Source: Patiria miniata
Lineage: Eukaryota > Echinodermata > Asteroidea > Valvatida > Asterinidae
NCBI RefSeq assembly: GCF_015706575.1
Contig: NW_024037051.1
Span: 14,047,016-14,111,015 of the forward strand
Length of the DNA: 64,000 bases
Reading direction: 5' to 3'
Below are positions 1 to 11,500 of the stretch, piece after piece (position 1 is the first letter of the stretch; each line of letters begins with the position of its first letter). The notes below the pieces were generated by a model. The model had not been told where the DNA came from. It saw only the letters and a program-made list of their open reading frames with translations, and ran no database searches. The translations under genes and the position numbers were made by a program.

Positions 1-2365
1 TTGACGATCGGTTTACATACTAGTATAAAGTTGGTTTGCCAACGTTGTTGTTCAGAAGTTATTAGTAATATTTGACGTCGGCTTCCAACATTGTTCAGAC
101 GAAACAGTTTGCACGTATTCGAATTTGGCCTAACGTCAAAAATTGGTCGGGCCGACGTTACTCCAATGCGTCGTATATATGAGCGTAATTGGCAGGATGG
201 GGGGATACGTCGCCCAAAGTTGGCGAAATAACGTTGCGCCAACTTGTTTTTTGTTAATCCAACGTTGATGGCCAAACGTCCAAAAGAATTGTCGAACCAA
301 CATATCCAACGTTTAATATTTCGCCAGACCAACGGTCCGACGGTCGCGAAGCCAACGGTCAACGTTGACCACGGTAAGCGGGTCAGTTCTCGAAGGGTAG
401 ACCGTAATTATACCCGCCACTATCAGCATCGATAATGTAGGGGCAGGAGGTGTTGCTGTTAGTGCACCAAACTAGCGTCCCCAAATAGCAGATTTTAAAC
501 AGATGTTTGCAGACCTTATATGGAACAAATTAAAACACTCTCTCACAAAAAGATATAAGCATTATTTATTTATTTACCTATCCATTCCTGTACCAAACTG
601 AAACATGATTACGAGTATAAGGTAGACATTGACTTTCTTTTCAATTGCGACTGCATCCAATTAAGTTATATAGGCTAATCTAACAGAAGAGGCACAGAAA
701 ACTTGAATCCAGTTGAAATTATTTTCAAAACTAAAAGGCCCAATATGGATAACTTGATATAAAAAGTATGACAGTTTTGTAAATTGTTTTTGTTAAGCGC
801 ACGATGGTGATATTTCCCTGTATAGAGCCTTGTGTAACATAGACTTTTGTACTTTTTAAATATCATTGGATAACGTTACATTTTGCAGGTGTTGTTTGGA
901 TTTCGTACTGATACTGAGTCAGCACTTTGAAAATGGAATGTTCGACTTTTTTCAACTTGGTTAAAGTTCAATGACGTAGACGGGAAGCACAAGGTAAACA
1001 AACAAAACAAAACATCCCTGAAAGTTGAACTGCTACTCATTACCGACCCTAACCGACTTGTTCCTGAGTATGCTAAACTATAGAATCAAGATTGCTTTCT
1101 ATATAGACATGGAAGACAAAGTATCAATGTGGAATGATTCTACATTGTATCTGATATTGATTCAAAACTAACCTAGTGAAATATATAACATTACCATTTG
1201 TGTGCAGAATGCAAATGGCTTATAGACAATTACCATTAACAAACGACTTCTTTGAAGGGGCTTCACAAAAATCAATACGCATGCCTCTGGCCCACTTCCA
1301 AGGTATAGGGGGCTTCGCCAATCCAAAATGGAAACTACTACATTGTTAAAGTACACAGATGCTTTCAAATAACGTGTCATTTTGGTCCTCGTTTTTTGCC
1401 TTCATCTTGAGATTTATGCCAACATGGGCTGATCGTTATTTGATGAGGTAATGTATTTCATTTTGTCATTAAAGAAACTACATTCTAGTGCTGACAAAAA
1501 TAGCTTGTCGGATGGTAGGCATGCAACTGTCGTAATACTGGTGGCTTTATGTTACCAAGTTCCCAAAGCGCTTGGTCAAAATCTCCATTAATTAGATGAC
1601 AACATAAAAGACACCAGGTCACTACTATGGCAAACAAGCCATACATCATTGCGGAAATATAACATTATATTATGCACTTAAAGCAAAACCACATATTAAA
1701 CCAAACCTTTAGCAATTAAAATATAACAAAAGAAAATATCTATATCTATGGCAGAATAGTCTAATTACAGCCTAAAATAAAGATAAAAATAAGATAAAAC
1801 AAAGCCTGCTATACAACCAACATGTATCATTAATTCCCAAAAGTAATTTAATAAGCGATTACATTAAATAGCATCATCAAAATGTATTTTCTAATAAATG
1901 CGTTGTTTTATAGACTTCAACAAAGAGTTGTACAAGTTGCTCTGATAAACTTTGAGAAAAGGCAATGTTCATACAAAACAAGTATATACGTCATTTGTTT
2001 TGTTCTGTACATGGATGATGGATCCATAGGCCTATACATGTACACATTTTTTGGGGAAAACATGCAGTTCCTTTTTCTGAGAGACTAAAAAAGGTCATCA
2101 CTGGCAATGCTGATGACTTATGCCACAATTAATTCCTTCAAAAAAAAGTGCCACTTTGGGAAAAAAATCAATTACATGTTCATTGTATATGTTGTGGCAT
2201 ACATTTAACTAACATAATCCCTATACTTGCTGAACCATGATAACATAAATTCTATTAAGAATTTCACATTCATGATGTACCCCCTCAAAAACCAACAGCA
2301 TCATCTACAAGTAAACCGCACTTCCAATATACCAATTTCCTTTGTAGGAAATCATCACTCTAATC
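1..2365. other. Region downstream of RhoGDI, no gene recognised
   Basis: Positions 1-420 are rich in CAACGTTG / CCAACGTT motifs in both orientations, suggesting a degraded tandem or foldback repeat. From 480 to 2365 the DNA is AT-rich with only short unsupported ORFs. The 3' UTR of the left RhoGDI copy should lie at the right end of this stretch, but I could not fix a poly(A) site. Confidence 0.5.
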
Positions 2366-2562
2366 TTATTCCCAATCTTTCTTAACGGAGTAACTCCACT
2401 CCCACTCCAAGTAGATATTCTTGTCATCGTCTAAGAATTTACCCTTGACAATGTAGACACCACGGCTTATCATACCCGCGGGTAACTCATCCACAGGAGT
2501 CTGGAAGATCTGCTCTTCCGTTTTGGGTCCGTAACTCCCAACCATAGAATTTGCGTTGTCCA
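2366..2562 (-). CDS. RhoGDI: RhoGDI left copy, exon 6 (C-terminus and stop)
   Basis: 197 nt from a TTTGCAG acceptor to TAA. Encodes V138 to E202 with MVGSYGPK, TPVDELPAGM, SRGVYIVKGKF, DDDK and EWEW...KKDWE, all hallmarks of the RhoGDI C-terminus. It sits only about 30 bp from the GACTCGA satellite that begins the repeats in intron 5. Confidence 0.95.
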
Positions 2563-5500
2563 CTGCAAAGAACAAGTGGTTGATTGAGGTTATACCAGAG
2601 TTGTAATGACTCGAGTCAATGACTCGACTCGAGTCCGAATCGAGTCACATATTTTGGTGACCCGACTCAACTCGAGTCCCTAAGGGCAAATGACTCGACT
2701 CGACTCGAGTCCTTGCGAGCAAATTACTCGACTCGACTCGAGTCCCTCATCAGAATGACTCGACTCGACTCGAGGAAGGCTATTGAGACTCGAGTCCCAA
2801 AAATATAAGCAAAACTTTGCGAAAAATATTTGCCATGACGTTGGCGAATAATGTATACATATACATACGTGGTTCGATCAGTGTCCCCATTAGTTGAATG
2901 ACGATCAGCTGGCACCCACTTAGTAGTAGCCCGAATGTAAAAATTAAAAAGCCAAAAAATGACTTCTCTCTTGTGTTTATTTATTGTATAGTGTATGCAG
3001 TGCTCAAATATCTGTGACTCGAGCTAAATACTTTGACTCGACTCGACCACACACTGTGACTCGACTCGACTCAATTCGACCGTCTTGACCTAATGACTTG
3101 ACTCGACTCGAGTCACTTCTTTCAAATAACTCGACTCGACTCGAGTCACTAAAATTAGTGACTCATTACAACTCTGGCTTATGCAGGGTGAGTCCAAAAA
3201 AGCGGAACCCAACCCCCCCCCCCCAATATATATAGTAAAAATGTGTAGCACCGAAAATAATAATGACTGGAAAGCCAATTTCAGAAACTGCTTTTAGATA
3301 AAAAAAAAAAAATGAAATTGCATAATCCGTTCGAAGAATAGGCCTATATCACCATTTAAACGCAATGACCCTAAAAAGCGTTTCGTCCAAAAAAAGAAAG
3401 CAATATATTGTGTCCTGTTTGGAACAACAAAGATAATGACACGGAAAACTTATTTTAACAACTGTCAACAATTTTAGTACATAATATCTTTACTAACAAC
3501 CCTGCTTAGGCAAACAATATCACTTCTACAATCCACTTTAAAATAAAACAAAGAAGACGGGCCTTCAAAAGAACCTTGTGAAATATTTTAAAGTTTTAAA
3601 ATTAGGTTTTATCGCTGATGATGTTTGTAGACAAATGTGACGACTATTCTTGAAATCGCATTTTAAGTTTTATGGTCACCGTATTTAAATGGTAATATTC
3701 TTTGAAAAATGTTTGAGCAATTTTTTTAAATCTAAAAGTGCCTTCTATGAAACAAGCTTTCCAGTCATTATTAGTTTCGGTGCTACATACTATTTAAAAT
3801 ATGAAATATGTTTTTGGGGGTTGGCGTTCCGCTTTTTTTTTGAGTCAAACTGTACATGTTATTTGCATTTCCTGGATTTGAAGAGCCAGCCAACCGACCG
3901 ACCGACTGACCAGCTTTATTACCAGCTCGACTGAAAATGATTAATTGGACTGCCTGACTGCAATGTCCAACTGACCAGCCGTGAACCTTTCGAGCCCTGC
4001 TTAAGTATGCAAGCTCATAGGTTTGTTATTTTCCATTTGTCGATCACCTGTCGTGATGTGTTCTTGGGGATGGTCGTAAGTTCCTTGACAACAGCTTAAA
4101 ACACGTCGCAAATTACGACGTGTCTAGTAGTCATCGCAAAATAAGAAGAGTCCTTTTTTAGCCAGTTTTATGCCAAAAACATTACATAAAGTAGATTATA
4201 ATACTGAGGCAATGTGTGTAAAATTGTAAATAGAAAATTCATTGAATAAATATGAATTAGACTGGAATATTGATTTGAAATTTCAAAGTAGCTATACAGT
4301 CCACTTACAGCTTGTTTTCCTTCAAAATAGCATCTCACGACCGCCATTTTGTTTTAAGCTTTAACAAATTTCGAGCTGAGATCCGACGACTCTTTGTTGA
4401 ATATCAGACGACTATTTACTGTACGCTGACTACTGAATACATAAAACAGTCACCGAGTTGTGCTATAAATACACATGCGACGCGTCGCACTAACGACGTG
4501 TTTTGTGAAATGGATCGCAGGACGCGTCGTAGCTGCGATGCATCGTAGGGATACGACGCGTCGCAGCGCTCCGATGCATCGTAAGTTACGAAGAGTTTGA
4601 TGAAATCAGGATCAATTGAACTATGTACACGGAACGCAGTGGTTGCGCTTTGCGGCAAAATTGCAGTCAGGCAAGATGGCGTCGGTTGGTCACCCCAAAC
4701 TGTATGGTCTTTGCTGATGACGGGGTACTTGCGAACGGAGCGGATAATAAATTTCTCAACAAGTTTGAATTTGCAACATACTGACAAGGATAAAAGGATG
4801 TTCAGGCAATAACAAGGGTAATTGAGGTCATCCTTGCGCGAGGCCAATAAATATTTTTTTATGGGATAATAGGTGTTGGTTGAGTCCTGAAATAAATAAG
4901 ACCAGTCCACCTGGGTTCCGCCAAGCCGCCGGTTCCGCCACAAATGGTATTAGAAGTGTAAGCGGGAACGGTTTCGCCACGCTATTTTCATCCTTAATCT
5001 AAATGCTACAGTCTCTCACTACATCCCGTTGATCTGCTGAGCACTCTGCCTGGCGTTACTTTGTCTTAGTGCATCACTGACTGTAGCTATGTGTGAAAGC
5101 AATACTTTGGTATGATGATGAGTTTTATCTGTATTTGGGTTAAATTCTTCATTTCATAATTTGTTTTGATCAGTGGTGGTTCTGGCATCACTTCTTTTTT
5201 GCAGTCGGAAGGGGGGGGGCGGAGGTCATGCCCCCAGCCCCCCCCCCCCCCGTCTCCAAAAAAGTGCCCATATTCTAGCCTATTTAGAACTTAAAATTCA
5301 ATCATTTCTAGAAATTTCCTTCCCCCCTTTATTGTTCTGTCCATTTTCATCATTAATTAAAGTAGATTTACAAGTGATCATAGATTTTGCATCCCTAAGC
5401 AATACCCTTAACCGCGATGGTTCCTCAGCACAAACAAAGAAAAGGCAGCTATTAATTAGGGCACCATGTCGCGTCACATTGAGACTTTTTTTGGAGGGGG

Positions 5501-8500
5501 GTCCAGAAAAATTGTGCCAGATGGTTAACCTGTACTACGGGTGTTTTCTCACAAAAAGGCGCATCCATGCAGTGTTCTATTCAAGTTCAGTACATTACAA
5601 GTCCATTCACAAAAAATCACAAATACATTTTAAAAATCTGGTCATAAGTAGTAGAGGATGACTAATAACAAAAGAATGCATTAGTCAGAGGTCATTTCAA
5701 CAGCTTGTGAAAGGACTTGGGACTGGATTGGATATTGTGTGACTAAAATCAAAATGCAACACCGTACATTCACTCACCTCTGATGCCCTTTCTGGAAACA
5801 GCGTAAACAAACCGCAGTCCAGAGACAATCTGACGTTGGACCTTTATTGGATACAGACCCAAAAAAAAACAAAGACAACAATTCAAGAATCACGAAAAAC
5901 CTTACTATTAAATCTATTCTGTTCGGACCGCACGCCTGAGTGCAGAAGTCATCATCATAACGACAGGTCTGATTGGGTTGAAGCTTGGTGCGTACCTAAA
6001 CCTGGATGTGTTATAGATGAAAATGTAAGTGACGTCATGATGACGTCATCACGTGACAAGTGACGTCATATGCTTTGAAGGCATATATCTACAGAACGAC
6101 AGGTCCGATTGGGTTGAAAGTTGGTATGTGCCTAGAACGGGATGTGTTATAGATGAAAAATGAAGTGGCATCATGATGACGTCATCATGGGTCACGTGAC
6201 GTCACGTTTAAGATAAATAGATTTAATCTTTGAAAATAAATCTGAAATAAACCGTGACAAACCTGAAGATGACTTTTTCGAGAATCGATAGTGAACTTGC
6301 TTTCAACGATGTATGCTCTGCCTTAATTATTATTTACAGAACAATTAATATAGATGAAAATTGATGTGACGTCATCATGACGTCATCACGTGACATGTGT
6401 CATAATTCAAAGCCCTATGAGAATGTGATCACATATTATATGCAATGTAATCAAGTATCATATGCAATTCAAAGCCCTATGAGAATGTAATCACATATTA
6501 TATGCCACCATTTAGTATAAACAGAACTACACATCCTACCTGGATGGAACTTTACTTTACATGTCACATGTCACAAAAAGTTACCGAAACAGCCCTGTGT
6601 TTGTCCACAAACATAAGTCTAGTTATGACTTAATTTCGTTGCCTTGCTGATGCCTCTTGGATGTCTCAATGTTCGATGGTCAGTCGTAGCTTCTAATGCC
6701 TTCCTGGTGCTTCTTTGATGCCTGATGGCTAGTGATGACTTAATTCTGATGCCTTGGTGATGCCTCTTTGATGCCTCAATGCTCGATGGTCAGTCATAAC
6801 TTATGATGCCTTCGTGATGCCTTCGTGATGCCTTTCTGATGCCTGAGTGGTCTGTCATGACCACCGAATGCCTTCCTGGTGCTTCATTGATGCCGCTTCG
6901 ATGCCTGATGGCTAGTGATGACTTAATGCTATTGTGTTGCTGATGCCTCTTTGATGCGTCAATGCTCGATTGTCAGTCATAACTTCTAATACCTGGTTCC
7001 TCTTTAATTGATGCCCCTTGGATGCCTGATTGTTAGTGATGACATACTTCTGATGCCTTGCTGATGCCTCATTGATGACTCAACGCTCGATGGTTAGTAA
7101 TGACTTCTACTGCCTTTGTGCTGCCTTTCTGGTGCCTCGTTGATACACCTTTGATGCCTGATGGCAAGTGATGACTTAATTCTGATTCCTTGCTGATCGA
7201 TGCCTCTTTGATGCCTTAAATCCTCGATGTTCAGTCATAACTTTCAATGATTTCCTGAAGCCTCTTTGATGCCCCTTTGGTGCCTGATGGCTAGTGATGA
7301 CTTAATTTTGATGCCTTGCTGCTGCCTCGTTGATGCCTCAATGCTCGAAGGCCAGTCATGTTTTATGATGCCTCTTTATTCCTCAGTGCTCGATGGTCAG
7401 TCATGACTAATGATGCCCTCCCTGATGCCTCTTTGATGCCCTTTGATGCCTGACAGTCAGTGATGACTTCTGATCGATGTCTGTTTGATGCCCGTTTGAT
7501 GCTCGTTTGATGCCCGTTTGATGCCTGCCTGTGATGCCTGATGCTCAGTGATGACTTCTGATGCCTTCCCGATACCTCCTATTGATGCCTAAACAATGCC
7601 ATGAGCTTCAGATTAATATCAGCAGTCATAATGTTTACATCAATTATATGTTTCTTGATGACTGATTAATGTACGCCTTCAATGTTTTTCTTTATAAACT
7701 TTGCTCAAATTGCTACTCTTTTGATGTCCAATGATGCCTAAAAGAATGTGATGCCTTTTGATGACCATTTGATGCCTATTTGATGGCAAAGCAGCTAATT
7801 CATGGCAAGTGCAGCCAAGCCGCCTGAAAGGTAAAGGGCGTTATCTCGGCATTGGGAGTTAAAGGAAATACACAACTTTTGCTTTTGCTGTACTTTTCAG
7901 AAAGGATGTAGTTTTGCGGAGTATATTGCAGCAAATATCGTCATTGAACTGACCTGTTAAAGTTTGTGTTTATACATGCAGATGCTGAAAGAAAAAAAAA
8001 CCGAAAGCTGTTCTTGTAGTCTAGTTGCCTGACCTTACTTCAGACGAAACAGACCAAATTATAGAGGACGGGGAATTGTCAGGTCAGGGAACTGAATAAC
8101 TGGTCTCCACCCGTTCACGGATGTGTAACTTCAAACAAAATGTGGACTTATTAAACCTGTTAAAATTGGGGCAGTATTTGAACCAAAATAGTATTTTTTT
8201 CCACTGATGGGCAGTACAAAATAATCCACTTTTCTTGAAAATGACAGCACACCAGGTGCAATGATTTCACATGACGCATGGGCCCTGGACTATTATTTTT
8301 ATTTTGTTTATGTTGCAAATGATTAAGGTGTATATATTCCCTTTTAGAAAATTCCAAGCATGCCCCATGGTGTGCACATTAGCAAGAACAAGATCCCCAA
8401 AATTTTCTGGTTGGTGTGTTTTCCATGATTCAATATTTCAAACGCAAGCTCCGATATAATAGAATCTACTCACCTTGAATTGGATTTTATTAATCCTAAA

Positions 8501-11500
8501 TTTGATTTTAATCTTCATGCTACGCACAATAGCGAGATCCATAATGTGGCTGTTGCATTTCCAATGATGCAATTCTTGAAAGGCAGGCACTGACAATATA
8601 AATTAGAATCAACTCACCCTGAATTTGAGTTTAATCCTGTACTCGGTGCCTTCCTTAACCACAATTGGTTGATGTTTCAATTGAGAAAGATCACCTTTGA
8701 ACAAAGCAAAGAGGATGAAAAAAGTGTGACAATGCAAGTGAAAATTGGGAAAACAAAACAATTTCAAAAGAAGACAACCTTCAGTTTAAAGCCACATAGG
8801 ATCACATGCATTTGTTGTTGTTTATGAAATGGACCAATTTAAAGTCTGTTAATTAATAGCAGACATCGTTCGATTCTGAGCTATCAAATCCTTTGTGAAC
8901 ACTTTGCTGCAAAAAAATCATAAAAAAAAATCAACCCATCCCCCCCAAAAAACACTGTATATTTTCAACCATCAAAATGCAGCTCTTAGAATTTGTTGTA
9001 CATAGAACCCATAGGTCACAGGGAGTGCCCGAGTATCCGAGAAAATTGTTTGTTGCGATCATGCCAAGGCTTAGTCCTAACCAGTGGCGTAACTAGGGTT
9101 AAACGTCTAGGCAGGCACCTGCGGGTCAACTATTTTTTAAGGGGGGACTGAAGTGAGAATATGGTTAAGTGCATTTTTGTTAAATATTTTTTAGGGGGAG
9201 GGGGAGGGTTGTTAAAAAAATGATGGCTGTTAGGAAGTTATTTAGGCACCTTTTTCACATACAAAGTGTCAATGTAATGTGAGTTTCTTTTTTTAAGGCA
9301 AAGAAGTAAGGTTCATTTTTTTAATGCGAATAGCCTTTTGGGGGGTTGGCTTTTAGTATTGTTTTTGTTGATGTCGGGGGGGGGGGGGCAACACGGGACA
9401 CTCGCACATCCATGCTGAAATGTAGACACTTTTTTCCGGACATTTTTTGGCATCCGTAATATCAGAAAATGGTGGGGGAGGGGGCTGGTATACCATCTTC
9501 CAATGGGGGCGGTCTTCAAAACTGACGATTATGCAAACGTGGCGATTTTCAGGGCGCATTGTAATGCATTTGTCGTTCGTGTCCTCGCTATACCAATTTT
9601 GGGAATATAGTTACAAACAAAATATTATATATTTACCAACGTGGACAGACTGCATTGTGAGATACCTACCATAACGTGAATTACCAATATTAATATCCCT
9701 CTAGAAACTTTACGATAGTTTTTTTTTTTTTTTTTGGGGGGGGGGATAATTGAACTGGTAGCTTGCACATGACACCCGACACCCGATCGACACCCGGGTG
9801 TCGGTCACTTCGCCGACAACCACTTAGTCGACAACCACTTCGCCGTTCATGGGGCAGTGTGGTGCAACTTTCATAATTGTTTTGCCTTGTCCTTTCCTGG
9901 TAGCGTGAGTTATGCCTACTAATGACAAAAAATATTGCCAGACCAACAGAAGTTGGTTTTGTTGCCCTTTCTGTAGAATGTGCGCCTAATTTCAAAAGAT
10001 TTTCTGTGAGAAAAATATTCCGAAGTACCATGGGTCCGAAGTCCCATTGGTCCGAAGTCCCATTGGTCCGAAGTCCCATTGGTCCGAAGTCCCATTGGTC
10101 CGAAGTCCCATTGGTCCGAAGTCCCATTGGTCCGAAGTCCCATTGGTCCGAAGTCCCATTGGTCCGAAGTCCCATTGGTCCGAAACAGAATACTGTGGCG
10201 GAACCGATCCTGACACCATTTGTAACGGAACCGGCGGGTGTTGACGGGAACCCGAGGGGACTGGTCTTTTTTATCCCACGACTCCAACCCACACCAATTA
10301 TCCCACAAAAATATCTATTAGCCTAACGAACGTGTGAGCGGCTACCCATACGAAAGGGGGGGGGGGACAATTAACGAACGGTGGACTAAGCCTAGGAGTT
10401 GTTCGTTTGGTGGAAATTTACCACCGTTTAGTGATTGAGTAATTCATTGAATGTAATTAGAGCAAGACAAGTAGCGACGATAGGCCTCAAAGTTAACTCA
10501 AGTAACCATCACAGTGAACCTAGTAACCCTCAAGGTGAACCTGAGTAAACCTCAAATAGACGAGTTATTCCAAAGACGATTATCAATAGGATTTATTCAA
10601 GAATAGTTATAACAAGGGTCAACTGCAGTTACTGCACCCTTTGTAGTAAACTTAGCCTTAGGTAACCCTCACGTGGTCAACTGCACCACATGATTATAAA
10701 CTTATACAAGTATAATCCCTGTTATTATTACAGTTCCAATACCTCACACAGATTGAGTTGTCCCAATAACCCTCACAGAGGAAAGGTAACCCTCAAACCA
10801 ATTTACACTATGAGCCCGATGAACATATAGCCCTCGCACAAGAAAGGTAACCCTCAACACGATTTATCGTCAGAGCAGGCTGTACTATGTAATCCAAATA
10901 ACCCTCACACGATCTGAGCGGTCCTAATAATTAACCCTCACAGAAAACCAGTAACCCTCACAGTGAGTTATACAATATAAACCTTACGTGCAGTAAATCT
11001 CACATGAAACAGGTAACCCTCACAAGTGCTCAGAACACGGCAAAGAGTAAACTCGTTAGGCAAGCTAATCCAATGATTACGGCAATGATTGCCTCAGTCG
11101 TAAAACCCCACCGAATGGTGTCCAACCCACGACAAGCAATCTACCACCGAATCTCAGTCTCACTAGCCTCTCAAACCAAGTTCTACAACTCCTAGTCCTT
11201 TTTTTCTAGCATTTAATCAAGACACAATAATCAGTCTTAATTTCCCTACTAGATTCCATCTAAATCTTTGTCCCCAATTATCTTAGACAGTCGACACTGA
11301 ATAACAGACCTTGAGCTACAACTTCACTCAATGATATATTAGATAACACTTAGCTTACTGCTAACTTGACTCGTCCCTGAACCCCGAAGCTTGGCTTCTT
11401 GCAACTTGGCAACAGCCTCAGAACGCGTTCCTACTGCATTGACGCCATCTTGCGAACTCACGAGATGATCTCAAGACCCCACGCTAAAGCATGCTAATTC

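Noticed and set aside
4416..4943. 175-codon minus-strand ORF
   Set aside because: Lies in an arm-specific, palindrome-rich intronic segment; no domain, no counterpart in the right arm.
5173..5661. 162-codon ORF with Pro-rich start
   Set aside because: The start crosses C-runs of a transposon remnant inside RhoGDI intron 5; the right-arm ORF is shorter and on poly-G/C background.
6640..7800. Regular short repeats considered as a CRISPR array
   Set aside because: Repeat is a 7-8-mer with variable short spacers in an intron of an animal gene; no cas genes.
9080..9700. Full hAT-like element starting CAGTGGCGTAACTAGG
   Set aside because: Only one terminus could be found, so its extent cannot be supported.
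9690..10326. Several overlapping ORFs on both strands with NGTSDQWDFGPM or HWSEVPLVRSPIGPK repeats
   Set aside because: They follow from the 16-bp satellite being free of stops in several frames; arm copies differ in unit number.
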